Assembly: GCA_032433765.1 (NCBI GenBank)
Contig: JAVIAB010000051.1
Span: forward strand, 83,591,973-83,655,972
Source: Megaustenia siamemsis
Taxonomy: Eukaryota; Mollusca; Gastropoda; Stylommatophora; Ariophantidae
Length of the DNA: 64,000 nucleotides
Direction: 5' to 3'
The position numbers and the translations under genes are program-made. Below, piece by piece: positions 32,973 to 44,500 of this stretch. The number at the start of each line of letters is the position of its first letter. Position 1 is the first letter of the stretch. The notes beneath the pieces were generated by a model that was not told the DNA's origin, searched no databases, and was given only the letters and a program-made list of their open reading frames with translations.

Positions 32973-33162
32973 CACCGACAAATGTCCGATTATCTCGCAA
33001 AAACATGGAAACTAACATCACGTTCCTCGAGCCTCAGTCTGTGAGACGAGTAGCTATCATTTATTGTACCACACAGTCGATTACACTGAACACACCCAGA
33101 ATAGAGTGAAATATTCATTTTAATGAGCCGACATTAACTAGTGTAGGTTTAAAACCATACAC

Positions 33163-33385
33163 TGTCATCATCATCACCATCATCATCATCGTCCTCGTCA
33201 TCACCAAATTCATCATCAACCTCGTCTTCACCATCATAATCATCATCCTCGTCATCACCATCATCCTTGTCATCACCAAAATCATCAACATCATCGTCAT
33301 CACCAAAATCATCAACATCATCGTCATCACCGAAATCACCATCATCCTCATCATCACCAAAATCTTCATCATCATCAAGTATCCT
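33163..33385. repeat. CAT-rich trinucleotide tract with ~24-bp periodicity
   Basis: Impure (CAT)n with nested units such as catcgtcatcaccaaaatca. It runs straight into an RTE-like LINE 3' end (33376 onward), whose tail is GAT-rich on the opposite strand. Confidence 0.92.
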
Positions 33386-33535
33386 GCCTGTTAAGCAGGT
33401 AGCCATGTCTCTCAACAATATTGTTACCTCTACTGTTGTTTATTATTTATGTAGTAGACCTCTACCAAGTCGTTATCTTAAATAGCTGCTATATTTTCTC
33501 TCATTGGTTGTTGTCAATAAACGTACTGTATATTT
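33376..33535 (-). mobile_element. RTE-like LINE 3' end, copy 3 (short)
   Basis: The minus strand matches the other copies through the tail ...acttgatgatgatg and the gagacatg...cacctac-like 3' coding end; the block ctctcaacaatattgttacc equals the tctccacaac... segment of the other copies. Diverged and only about 150 bp long. Confidence 0.7.
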
Positions 33536-33689
33536 CTCATACAATTCATGACATATAGAAGAAGAAGAGGAAGAAAGTATTCGTCACGTCTCAGATTTGG
33601 TATACAGCGAAAATAACGTGGATGGCTACGCTTATCTGAGAATAAAAAAGTTTTAGCCAATGTGATTGGAACGTTGCTTCGATGTTAAT

Positions 33690-33775
33690 TTTTTTTAAAT
33701 CCATAAAGAGATCCAGGTAACCCAAGGAACCTATTGAGGAATCGAACCCGAGCTCTTTACCATAGAAGGCCAGTA
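33690..33775 (-). mobile_element. tRNA-like SINE head
   Basis: The minus strand has the B box GGTTCGATTCC near 33745-33755, following an anticodon-arm-like stretch. No matching TSD found. Confidence 0.5.
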
Positions 33776-33869
33776 GGGCCAGGCACCAAAGGAGTCACAA
33801 TTAATCAAGACTCTGCTTCACTTTCACTTCGTGCCTACTGAATCAAACTAGCCATTATGGCAAAATGAG

Positions 33870-34005
33870 TAGGGTTCAAGGGGGAAAGACAACCAGTTAC
33901 CCATAAATTGTCAAATTAATAGTCGGATGTTTTGGACCGAAAGGCGCAAGTTATAAGAAACTTGTTATAAACAACAATACAATTACGTCTAAGTCATACA
34001 TGTTT
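33870..34005 (+). mobile_element. Dispersed repeat family C, copy 1 (short)
   Basis: It shares gtcggatgttttggaccgaa plus aggcgcaag and the gacaacc...ttaccc lead-in with the copies at 37180-37480, 42655-42730, 46920-47128, 51009-51310, 53640-53710 and 63330-63610. Confidence 0.65.
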
Positions 34006-34334
34006 TAAGAACGCGCAGAGAAGTAACGAAGAGAAGTAATGATTGGTGCAACACGTAGATAGAAACGGGAAAAATTCAGTTCACTAATCACAGATCTATC
34101 AAGGCTTTCACGTGATATACAGTTTCAGTGATACAGTTATGCAGAATACTGGCATGAGATAATCAATCTAATGACTAATCAGACCTGGCATCATGTAACA
34201 TTAGTGTCCATTACATGTTCTAACATAAAGTGACATTTTATGACTTAAAATCTAAGCGGAACATCTGCACAAACTTGCTCCTGTCGTGACTACATTGTGG
34301 TGGTGGAGCTTGTTCAACCCCTAAAGCTTAACCG
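34006..34334. other. Unassigned sequence
   Basis: No gene recognised. Confidence 0.4.
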
Positions 34335-35690
34335 GTGGGTAATAGGATGCACGAGGCTAGATGTCAAATATAACAGTGCAACATAGTGGATGCATGAGGC
34401 AAAATGTCAAATATAACAATACAACATAGTGGATGCATGAGGCTAAATGTCAAATATAACAGTGCAACATAGTGGATGCATGAGGCTAAATGTCAAATAT
34501 AACAGTGCAACATAGTGGATGCATGAGGCTAGATGTCAAATATAACAGTGCAACATAGTGGATGCATGAGTCAAAATGTCAAATATAACAGTGCAACATA
34601 GTGGATGCATGAGGCTAAATGTCAAATATAACAGTGCAACATAGTGGATGCATGAGGCTAAATGTCAAATATAACAGTGCAACATAGTGGATGCATGAGT
34701 CAAAATGTCAAATATAACAGTGCAACATAGTGGATGCATGAGGCAAAATGTCAAATATAACAGTGCAACATAGTGGATGCATGAGTCAAAATGTCAAATA
34801 TAACAGTGCAACATAGTGGATGCATGAGGCAAAATGTCAAATATAACAGTGCAACATAGTGGATGCATGAGGCTAAATGTCAAATATAACAGTGCAACAT
34901 AGTGGATGCATGAGGCTAAATGTCAAATATAACAGTACAACATAGTGGATGCATGAGGCTAAATGTCAAATATAACAGTACAACATAGTGGATGCATGAG
35001 GCTAAATGTCAAATATAACAGTACAACATAGTGGATGCATGAGTCAAAATGTCAAATATAACAGTACAACATAGTGGATGCATGAGGCTAAATGTCAAAT
35101 ATAACAGTGCAACATAGTGGATGCATGAGGCTAAATGTCAAATATAACAGTGCAACATAGTGGATGCATGAGGCTAAATGTCAAATATAACAATACAACA
35201 TAGTGGATGCATGAGGCAAAATGTCAAATATAACAGTGCAACATAGTGGATGCATGAGGCTAAATGTCAAATATAACAGTGCAACATAGTGGATGCATGA
35301 GTCAAAATGTCAAATATAACTGTGCAACATAGTGGATGCATGAGGCAAAATGTCAAATATAACAGTGCAACATAGTGGATGCATGAGTCAAAATGTCAAA
35401 TATAACAGTGCAACATAGTGGATGCATGAGGCAAAATGTCAAATATAACAGTGCAACATAGTGGATGCATGAGGCTAAATGTCAAATATAACAGTGCAAC
35501 ATAGTGGATGCATGAGGCTAAATGTCAAATATAACAGTACAACATAGTGGATGCATGAGGCTAAATGTCAAATATAACAGTACAACATAGTGGATGCATG
35601 AGTCAAAATGTCAAATATAACAGTACAACATAGTGGATGCATGAGGCTAAATGTCAAATATAACAGTACAACATAGTGGATGCATGGAGA
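34335..35690. repeat. 43-bp satellite, about 31 units, with block duplication
   Basis: The unit is catagtggatgcatgaggct plus aaatgtcaaatataacagtgcaa. Three variants (gaggct, gaggca, gagtca) and the tail variant cagtac occur in an order that repeats after about 13-14 units: the series gtc, ggc, gtc, ggc, ggct, ggct ending in gtac units appears near 34690-35060 and again near 35295-35620. The frame starting at 35676 just leaves the array and is not called a gene. Confidence 0.97.
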
Positions 35691-36262
35691 CATCCAAACA
35701 CAAAACTACAGGGCATTGAGTCGATTGACGTAGATGATTATGTCTCCATTACTATATCCTTAGTTGCTGTTTTTCTGATGTTGATTTCCTACCATAGTAT
35801 TCTTTTGAATTGTCAAATAGTTTCTTTCTGTTTCTATTTCTTGTTCCCTCGATTTCTCCTGTTATCACAATATATTAAAGTACGATTACTTTCCTTTACA
35901 CTGCATGGTTATAAAGTAATTTGCATTTTCTCCTTGATGTTTGTGAATGGCATTCTTGTAATGTCAAACTTTCTATGGTGTATTGTGCCAAGAAACATTC
36001 TAAATGTGTCTAGGCGGAGAATAGGCAGGAGTCACTGATACGACACTTTATTTTACGTCAGCGTCAGTGAACTTGTAACTTTTTAATACGACCAGGAAAG
36101 TGAGTAGTCATAACAACAAATATAGAAGAAAGATGTTGGTAAATTAAAGTAGACAAATATAACAGATTTGATAACGATACCTCACAGTCAGGAAAGATCT
36201 CTCATTGATGTCTTATTATCATCCTATAATTCGACGTCTGGTTGGGACACGTGCTAAGACGC
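35691..36262. other. Unassigned sequence
   Basis: A 120-codon plus frame (35676-36038) is hydrophobic and AT-driven with no recognisable domain; I do not call it. Near 36265-36280 a ccggttcaagtctcg string resembles a B box. Confidence 0.4.
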
Positions 36263-36720
36263 CGGTTCAAGTCTCGTACTTTACCTTTACCTTACTATTG
36301 ACAAACTTCGTCAACCTTCTCCATTTCTCTCTATCTTCAACCATTATTAGAAGCTCTGCAAAGTTGAGCACTGTCCATTCTTCTATGTTATCTTCCCATC
36401 TTTTGTCTCTGCCCGCCTCTGCTTCTCACTCCTTCCACAGTTCCTTGCAGGAAGGTCTTTGCTAGACCAGACGATCGAGATACGTCATGAAACGTTTCTT
36501 TTTGAACTTCTTCACAACAATCAAAAGATCAATGTGATCACCGATTGCCCGTTGTATCACTTTGAGAACCTGTTCATTTGTGATTCGATCTAAGTAAGAG
36601 ATGCCCAGAATCTTTATATAGCATTTCATCTCCATAGCTTGTATTGTTTCTGCAGCTTTGCTATAAGTGTCCATGATTCGCTAGCGTATAGAATATATGG
36701 TGTCAAAGCCTATGGCACAT
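36263..36720 (-). pseudogene. LINE reverse transcriptase C-terminus, another family
   Basis: The minus frame reads IQAMEMKCYIKILGISYLDR and ITNEQVLKVIQRAIGDHIDL, then VKKFKKKRFMTYLDRL, and further down KRWEDNIEEWTVLNF-like and MVEDREKWRRLTKFVNS. This matches the common LINE tail order: E.RC.R.ILGISY.D..TNE, then I....DLL..VK.RKL, then W.DNI.EW, then DR..WR.L. Stops and one frame change show decay. It belongs to a different family from the RTE-like copies ending in GATGAT. Confidence 0.8.
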
Positions 36721-37179
36721 CAGACTGATTTTAGAGTTAGAGTGATGTTCTTATCTTTATGAACAGTTTTTAGTTGTGCAGGGCTGCTGTAATTTATTCT
36801 AATTTGTCTTGTCATTGCTGTCAAAAAGACTGATTGTAAAGTTAGTAATGGCGAAACTGGCGATGGTGTACGCACATGTTTAATATTGATATTATTGCTG
36901 TCTCGGTCACGTGTTCATTCCGGAAGCTTAGCTTGAACATGATTTTCTGTGTTCGCTCATGCTGTTTAGGAGAATTATTACTTTCATTTCAATAACATGC
37001 TGTTTAAACAAAAATAAAATATGGCAAATCAGTCGATTTAAAAAGCACAGCTATTTTCGTAAATATTGAGGCACTAATACATTTGTAAATACAATAATTA
37101 ATTAAATTAGAGAAATAACATGGTTTTTGTGACACGAATTATAACCTTCATCAGTAGTTTTCGGAATTGACCAATGGGG
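36721..37179. other. Unassigned AT-rich sequence
   Basis: No gene recognised. Confidence 0.45.
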
Positions 37180-37480
37180 TCTTAGACGCTCACAAGTAAC
37201 TGAGCTGAGAGCTGTCAGAGAACCAGAGCTGATTCCCTTCCTTAGGAACGACGAGCTATAGAGTTGATCAAGACCCTACTCAACCTCCCAGTCATGGCTC
37301 TAGCTGACTAGTCTAGGGAAACGAGTAAGCATCAGAGAGGAACGGCAACTCGATACTCAAAAAAATGTGCTGAAGTCGGATGTGTTGGGCCAAAAGGCGC
37401 AAATATCACAGTTATGCTGCAAATTAAAACACATCACATCTAAGCCCACTTAACGTCCTTCTAATGATGAACGATGATGA
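37180..37480 (+). mobile_element. Dispersed repeat family C, copy 2
   Basis: Landmarks shared with other copies: aactgagctgagagctgtca, tgatcaagaccctactcaac, a middle block near 37310, then gctgaagtcggatgtgttgg followed by gccaaaaggcgcaa, and a 3' part cccacttaacgtccttc. No coding capacity is certain. Confidence 0.75.
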
Positions 37481-37854
37481 TAAGAAGTGGCGGGGTGAAC
37501 ACCGAAAACAAAAAAGAATTCGTGGATGAAGTTAGAATCAAGGCATCTTCGACTATTACTGCGAAACCTCCAGCATTAAAAGTAGAATCTCTTTTTGAAA
37601 TTAAAACGGGCAGCTGTGACTCAAGCCTCTTCAAACGATTTGTAATTTGGCGCATGCGGAACAAGAACAGTCAGTGCACGAACATAGCTAGCTCATCGCT
37701 CTCAGAGACATGAAGCTGTCTGTCGGAATAAACAAGCTGAAATAATATTGAAATTAAAAAACTCACTTACCTGTCATGATACTGTAGCTGCTGTAACATT
37801 TCTCTCATGGGTCTTCTAAAACGAGCCTTGAATCAGCGTCTTAGCACGCGAGTT

Positions 37855-38130
37855 TTCACCCATATGTGCTCGGCCGCCTATCCAAAAGTATTCGGAGACT
37901 TCTGGATGTCGCTTCAAACATTGAAACTCACGATGCGAGGCGGCATTCCTTAACTTTCCAGAGTAATACCCTGGTACCCATTTCTGCCAGCGGCTGGGTC
38001 GACCGCGGGAGTATTTTTTTTTCTAACCATGAGTACAGTTCACACAGCTCCCAGCGGGAATCGAACACGGGTTGTCCGAACATCGGTAGCCCAGTCGGAT
38101 AGTTTTTCCAACTAGGCTACCGAGGCCCCT
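37855..38130 (-). mobile_element. tRNA-derived SINE, second family
   Basis: On the minus strand the head at about 38128-38045 reads ggcctcggtagcctagttgg (A-box region) followed by the B box GTTCGATTCCC. The body contains gaaatgggtaccagggta, resembling the SINE-A body (ggtacc...ccatt). No clear TSD was found. Confidence 0.7.
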
Positions 38131-38477
38131 TGGGGTCTTCTAGCTGCTCATTAATTAACGTGCTGAACGGTAACTAGTAGATAAACTAAATTTCTTAGAC
38201 ATGTTTTAGCAGTAGAAGTACGAGGTTATATCTCCAACATTTACGTATATTTCTTGCTACTACTCTTGTCTCGCACTGTGCTACTTCATTTTCTTTTAGC
38301 GCCAATGAACAAAAGTAGTGTTTTAACAAAGCTCTGAAGTTAGTTCCATATAATGTAATATAACCCTATATAATGTGCTGTGGTCATGGAAAAATAAAAC
38401 CATATACATAAAACCATATTACCCATACGTCTAGATAGGCAGACATGGAACCTTTACTTTAATAAACCTTTATAAAT
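38131..38477. other. Unassigned sequence
   Basis: No gene recognised; flanks the 23-bp array. Confidence 0.45.
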
Positions 38478-40008
38478 TGTGGGATGTTGTTTGTACTTGT
38501 TGTGGGATGTTGCTTGTACTTGTTGTGGGATGTTGCTTGTACTTGTTGTGGGATGTTGTTTGTACTTGTTGTGGGATGTTGTTTGTACTTGTTGTGGGAT
38601 GTTGTTTGTACTTGTTGTGGAATGTTGTTTGTACTTGTTGTGGGATGTTGTTTGTACTTGTTGTGGGATGTTGCTTGTACTTGTTGTGGGATGTTGCTAG
38701 TGCTTGTTGTGGGATGTTGTTTGTACTTGTTGTGGGATGTTGTTTGTACTTGTTGTGGGATGTTGTTTGTACTTGTTGTGGGATGTTGTTTGTACTTGTT
38801 GTGGGATGTTGTTTGTACTTGTTGTGGGATGTTGTTTGTACTTGTTGTGGGATGTTGTTTGTACGTGTTGTGGGATGCTGCTAGTGCTTGTTGTGGGATG
38901 TTGTTAGTACTTGTTGTGGGATGTTGTTTGTACTTGTTGTGGGATGTTGCTAGTGCTTGTTGTGGGATGTTGTTTGTACTTGTTGTGGGATGTTGTTTGT
39001 ACTTGTTGTGGGATGTTGTTTGTACTTGTTGTGGGATGTTGCTAGTGCTTGTTGTGGGATGTTGTTAGTACTTGTTGTGGGATGTTGTTTGTACTTGTTG
39101 TGGGATGTTGCTTGTACTTGTTGTGGGATGTTGTTTGTACTTGTTGTGGGATGTTGTTTGTACTTGTTGTGGGATGTTGTTTGTACTTGTTGTGGGATGT
39201 TGTTTGTACTTGTTGTGGGATGTTGTTTGCACTTGTTGTGGGATGTTGTTTGTACTTGTTGTGGGATGTTGTTTGTACTTGTTGTGGGATGTTGTTTGTA
39301 CTTGTTGTGGGATGTTGTTTGTACTTGTTGTGGGATGTTGTTTGTTAGTACTTATTGTGGGATGTTGTTTGTTAGTACTTGTTGTGGGATGTTGTTTGTA
39401 CTTGTTGTGGGATATTGTTTGTACTTGTTGTGGGATGTTGTTTGTACTTGTTGTGGGATGTTGCTTATACTTGTTGTGGGATGTTGTTTGTACTTGTTGT
39501 GGGATGTTGTTTGTACTTGTTGTGGGATGTTGTTTGCACTTGTTGTGGGATGTTGTTTGTACTTGTTGTGGGATGTTGTTTGTACTTGTTGTGGGATGTT
39601 GTTTGCACTTGTTGTGGGATGTTGTTTGTACTTGTGGGATGTTGTTAGTACTTGTTGTGGGATGTTGTTTGTACTTGTTGTGGGATGTTGTTAGTACTTG
39701 TTGTGGGATGTTGTTTGTACTTGTTGTGGGATGTTGTTAGTACTTGTTGTGGGATGTTGTTTGTTAGTACTTGTTGTGGGATGTTGTTTGTACTTGTTGT
39801 GGGATGTTGCTAGTGCTTGTTGTGGGATGTTGCTAGTACTTGTTGTGGGATGTTGCTAGTACTTGTTGTGGGATGTTGTTTGTACTTGTTGTGGGATGTT
39901 GCTAGTACTTGTTGTGGGATGTTGCTAGTACTTGTTGTGGGATGTTGTTTGTACTTATTGTGGGATGTTGTTAGTACTTGTTGTGGGATGTTGTTTGTAC
40001 TTGTTGAG
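38478..40008. repeat. 23-bp satellite, about 66 units, open in all plus frames
   Basis: The unit is tgggatgttgtttgtacttg plus ttg. Three units make 69 bp, and no plus frame meets a stop, so the long frames here (up to 245 codons) are not genes. Variants are gcttgtact, gctagtgct, gttagtact and a rare insertion tttgttagtact that shifts the frame. On the minus strand the unit reads as a cysteine-free, Asn/Ser/Thr-rich frame. Confidence 0.97.
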
Positions 40009-40740
40009 ATACTCGATGTTAAGAAAATGCAGTCTCGAACTCTGTTCGCTGTTTCTTCAATCATTACACATAACGCTATCATTTAAATAATATGTGATGC
40101 GTGAAATGGAAATACTCAGTAACTGTAAATTCAATTAAGTTAAGAAACAAAACAAATAGAAAGTCAAGTATTATTTTTAAAATAAAAAAAAATAATTTAA
40201 ACGATTAACATCCGTTGCAAATAGTGACAAATGAGACGAAAAACATTTTATAAAAAAAGTAAAATTCGAGACTAATAGAAATTTTTTTATGTAAAAACCC
40301 TTGTTTAAAAGATACAAAAATAAAAAAAAACATAATACCCATAAATATAAAAGTCTTGAAACTATAGTCTAAACAAGCATACAAATTGTAAAACCAAAGT
40401 CTGAAAACTAAACAATTATAAAAATTATAAAATCAGAGACTAACAAAAAAAAATAGAAAAAATTCGATGCTTAAAACATAAAAGCACGAAATTTTTCAAG
40501 ACTAAATTAAAAATAATAATATTCGAGATTAATAAAGACTAAATAATGCAGTTCAAGAATAACACACATACAACAAGCAAGACTACAACAAATATAAGAA
40601 GCAAAATTTGGAACTAGCAAATGTAAAAAAGTTGAATAATAAATTAGATTGACAAATAAAAATAGATCCTTGCACATTATCGTGAACAATAAAGTCTTGT
40701 TGTGACGGACTATAACATTTAAAATTTAAACAATTGTAAA
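40009..40740. repeat. A-rich, weakly periodic DNA
   Basis: From about 40260 to 40735 short motifs such as aaagtctgaaaactaaac and acaattataaaaattat recur at irregular spacing of about 40 bp, like a decayed tandem repeat. No gene. Confidence 0.45.
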
Positions 40741-41415
40741 AATTAATGATCAATATCAACAAAACAGAACTCACGAATATCGCAGAAGAGAAACAGAACA
40801 TCAACATGACTATAGACGGCAGACAACTAAAACAAGTAGAGGAATTTAAATACCTAAGAAGTCTAGTGACAAACGGCAATTCACAAACAGCAGAAATAGA
40901 CTCAAGATGCAACAAAGCTTGTTAAATCATTGGGCAGCTATCACCACTATTGTCCAACAAGGAAATAACTCAAGGGGTAAAACGGGCACTCTACAATACA
41001 ATCTTCACCACAACGTTGTTCTACCAATGCCAGTCCTGGACCCTAGATGCAAGAACAATAAGAAAAATAACCTCTACTGTGATGAAATGTGTTAGACGAA
41101 TGATAGGAAACAGTCTGAGAGATAAGATCAGAAATGTAGAACTGAGGGAAAAAAAACGAGGAATAACTCCCACCATATAATCTATAAAGAGACAATAGAT
41201 AAAATAGTTCGGTCACATGACAAGGCAGAAAGATCAAAATACAACACACCAAGCTTTTAATAAACGTTGCGAGAACATCAGACTCAAGTGTCGAGAACGA
41301 AAAAGATGGAGTGATGGAATATTAGAAAGACTAGGAAATATAACAGCAGCAGAGGCGAACAGAAGAGCAAAATACCGCAAAGTATTTCTCCCCTCGACGC
41401 TGAAAGGCAAATAAG
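40741..41415 (+). pseudogene. LINE-D reverse transcriptase C-terminus, copy 1
   Basis: Plus strand: KQVEEFKYLRSLVTNGNSQT (FKYL, thumb), GVKRALYNTIFTTTLFYQCQ followed by SWTLDARTIRKI (YG..SW equivalent), MKCVRRMIGNSLRDKIRNVE, FGHMTRQKDQNTTHQAF, KRWSDGILERLGN, ending LPSTLKGK and a gaaaggaaagaagaag purine tail. The RT core before the thumb is missing (5' truncation) and there are two in-frame stops. Related ends: 42051-42445, 45925-46330, 44090-44170. Confidence 0.85.
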
Positions 41416-41459
41416 AAAGGAAAGAAGAAGTAACAATTAATATAAACTATTAAGTAAAA

Positions 41460-42445
41460 AAAACCAAGATGGCGACCAAGATGGCGGTTGTTTTATTTTT
41501 GGAGTGTAGTTTAAGTGATTAAAGTGATTGAATATAGTGTTTCCAACGGATTATAATTTTCGAAAAGTTGTGTAAAGTTTTCTATAAAGGAGGAGGATAA
41601 AAACTGATAAGTACTTTTTTTATAAGTGAAGAGCTAAAGTTTTATATTTAGATCGTAAATGATCGCATGTGAGACCTTAGCGATCAAACACGTGAAGGGA
41701 AACATCAGTCGGGCTAAACCCCCAACGTGTGTTTTTCTTAAGTTAAGCCCTTAACTTACGACTGACTCAGCAGGTCGGTAAGGGATAAATGTTTTATGAT
41801 CAGAGAAATACACAGAAGATGGAGATAGATAAACATAAAGTAGCAACGATAAATATATGCGGGATAAAAAATAAAGAAGTCGAACTTATAGAAGAAATGA
41901 CAAAAAAGGAAAATTAAAATACTAGGATTAGCGGACAACAGAGTAAAAGGACAACAGATAAAGAAAACACACATGAACTACACGAAAATATTCTCAGGAG
42001 TCGACAACACAGAAAGAACGAGTAGGTTTTATCATCGACCCAGAACACGCACCTGGATCCTAGATGCAAGAACAATAAGAAAAAAAATCCTCTACAGAGA
42101 TGAAGTGTGTTAGACGAATGACAGGAAACAGTCCGAGAGATAAGATCAGAAATGAAGAACTGAGAAAAAAGCTAGGAATAGCCCCCGCCATAGAATATAT
42201 AAGAAAACAAAAGATAAAATGGTTTGGCCACGTGACAAGGCAGAAAGAACAAAACACAACACAACGAGCCTTCACCAAACGTTGTGACTCAAGGCCAACC
42301 AGACCCAAGGGTCGACCACGAAAAAGATGGGTCGATGGAATATTAGAAGCACTAGGAAACATAACATAAGCAGAGGCGAACAGAAGAGCAAAAGACCGCA
42401 AATTATATTTCCCCTCGACGCTGAAAGGCAGATGAGGAAGGAAGG
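41460..42445 (+). mobile_element. LINE-D copy with 5' end joined to 3' end (internal deletion)
   Basis: 41460-41820 looks like a 5' UTR (accaagatggcgaccaagat start). At 41820 a frame begins, MEIDKHKVATINICGIKNKE, the usual opening of an apurinic-type endonuclease; it reaches KILGLADNRVKGQQ after a small frameshift near 41915. At about 42051 the sequence switches to the thumb-to-end region (CCTAGATGCAAGAACAATAA as in copy 1), then MKCVRRMTGNSPRDKIRNEE, FGHVTRQKEQNTTQRAF, KRWVDGILEALGN, and the purine tail to 42445. The rest of the endonuclease and the whole RT core are absent, so it is nonautonomous. Confidence 0.82.
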
Positions 42446-42519
42446 AAGAAGAAGAAGTAAAAAAAACCACTATAAATCCTAGATCGAAAACGTTTAACAA
42501 CACATGTACTGGAAGTACC

Positions 42520-42735
42520 CTATAGCTGACTGCATGAATCAGTGAGCCATAATTGATCATTACATGAACCTCCCTGTGTCCTGAAAACAAACTTAACTCT
42601 GGCTAAAAATAATAGGCTTCGAAGAAGGAAAACATTTCAGCAATCAACAATAATATGCTGAAGTCGGATGTGTTGATCGAAAAGTGCAGGTAATATAGCT
42701 TGCTATTAACCACAATAGCATGTCGTAAGAGGCGA
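42520..42735 (+). mobile_element. Dispersed repeat family C, copy 3
   Basis: It shares atagctgactgcatga near 42520 and gctgaagtcggatgtgttga plus tcgaaaagtgcag near 42660. The middle is diverged. Confidence 0.6.
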
Positions 42736-43742
42736 CTAAGGAGGTTGATCGATGGCTTGACAAGCTGTCATTGTAAAAAGTATTGTTATGGAAACAGAAC
42801 TACAGATTTTAGAAGCAGTGATCTCTGCAATATGTGCCATTTTGGCACACAAGGTTTCTGTTTTTGAGATTGTGGTTCTGCCCTATGTGCTGTCTTTGGC
42901 TCGAAAGGACAATAGATAGAGATTAATCACAATATAGTTCGTCAAAACTTATTGAACCTTCATTAAAGGATGGCTGACGAACGCGACAGAAGAAGAAATA
43001 TTTATATAATAAAAATTATATTTTTATATTTGTGCATAATAATTACTTATGATCATTACTCATAAATATACCTAAACATATCTGTTATAAAAACTTGTTA
43101 CCAACATCAGGATGATATAATCATCACTTTCTGTCCTAGTGACGAGCATTGAACAGATGCAAACAAAGCAATTTTAAAAAAAAGTGTTTTGCTAGAAAGT
43201 CCACACAAAAAACTGATAAACAACATGTAGAGGTAGTAAGTTGTGGATGCACATGATCACCTACGAAAATAGACATGATATTGATTATGCTAATCAAAGT
43301 GTTGCTTAAGTGGATGATTTGATTGTACATCTATCAATGTTTGACATAATAAATACTTCATGTAATAATTCAGAGCCGTAATCCACAACAAAGGTAGAAT
43401 GTTCTTCCCTTAAATAGACATGGTTGGGATAATCTAGGCACCCAAGTAATCAGACATAAGAGTGTTTTATTGACTGAAATATATGTAAACAAGGCAAAGA
43501 TTAGTCACAAAAGGAGATAAATGTGTGTCTATCCAATCTACAAAGAACGAGACGCGTTGTGGGGCGCTGCAGTTGTATATCCTAAACCTTGTGTGACACT
43601 CTAAGCTGCTGCCGAATTTCTGTGACGTTGTTCATCCACCTGACTCGTATTTAGCAAATCACAGAGCAGCAGCACGAGAGGTCAAGTCTGCCAGAGCGAG
43701 ACGAAGACAGTGCCGATCAGCACACAGAAATATCTGATAAAA
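42736..43742. other. Unassigned AT-rich sequence
   Basis: No gene recognised. ggctcgaaaggacaatag near 42898 faintly resembles the family C core. Confidence 0.4.
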
Positions 43743-43860
43743 AGCATATTTATCCCCACTCTATGTATTTATCCTCACTCTATGTATTTATCCCCACTCT
43801 ATGTATTTATCCTCACTCTATGTATTTATCACCACTCTATGTATTTATCACCACTCTATA
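43743..43860. repeat. 19-bp repeat, about six units
   Basis: actctatgtatttatcccc in tandem, with cctc and cacc variants. Confidence 0.94.
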
Positions 43861-44089
43861 TTATCAATGTTAATATTGTCACTCACAAGTTAAATAGGAA
43901 GTTAGTCATCACGGAAGTGACATGATTGAGAAAGGTTGAAGGATTGACCAAAAAGAGACAAAATCAGAAGTGACGTCGTAAAAGCAAGAGTTGGTACGGA
44001 AATAACTTAGAATTAAATGCAAAGACAACAAATGATGTTCCCGCCGAGAGAAAATGTCTAGTGATGCCACAGACAAGGCATCAACAAAA

Positions 44090-44171
44090 AGTGAAGGACA
44101 CAGAGCTCGAGGCAGATTAACCAGAAAATTTCACCTCCCTCGACACTTGAAATGGTAAATGAGGAAGAAAA
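44090..44171 (+). mobile_element. LINE-D 3' end, short copy
   Basis: cgaggcagattaaccagaaa plus atttcacctccctcgacact resembles the final coding part and 3' UTR of LINE-D (ccctcgacgctgaaaggcaaat in other copies), followed by the purine tail gaggaagaaaagaag. The tail leads directly into the 20-bp array. Confidence 0.65.
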
Positions 44172-44500
44172 GAAGATAGTAAATGATAGTAGAAGATAGT
44201 AAAAGATAGTAGAAGATAGTAAATGATAGTAGAAGATAGTAAATGATAGTAGAAGATAGTAAATGATAGTAGAAGATAGTAAATGATAGTAGAAGATAGT
44301 AAATGATAGTAGAAGATAGTAAATGATAGTAGAAGATAGTAAATGATAGTAGAAGATAGTAAATGATAGTAGAAGATAGTAAATGATAGTAGAAGATAGT
44401 AAAAGATAGTAGAAGATAGTAAAAGATAGTAGAAGATAGTAAAAGATAGTAGAAGATAGTAAAAGATAGTAGAAGATATTAAATGATAGTAGAAGATGCA
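44172..44500. repeat. 20-bp purine-rich repeat, about 16 units
   Basis: agtaaatgatagtagaagat in tandem, with an aaaagatag variant in the right third. Two minus frames stay open (about 150 codons), an artefact of the unit. Confidence 0.97.

Noticed and set aside
32323..33021. Cys/His-rich repeat protein resembling a metal-binding protein
   Set aside because: Product of the 19-bp satellite, open in three minus frames simultaneously.
33149..33418. Asp-rich acidic protein
   Set aside because: Translation of a CAT/GAT trinucleotide tract attached to a LINE tail.
35676..36038. 120-codon frame as a small membrane protein
   Set aside because: It begins in the last unit of the 43-bp array and has only AT-driven hydrophobic composition; no conserved motif.
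38477..40086. Cysteine-rich protein family (CCGMLFVLVVG repeats)
   Set aside because: The same DNA gives equivalent repeats in every plus frame because of the 23-bp unit; no gene structure.
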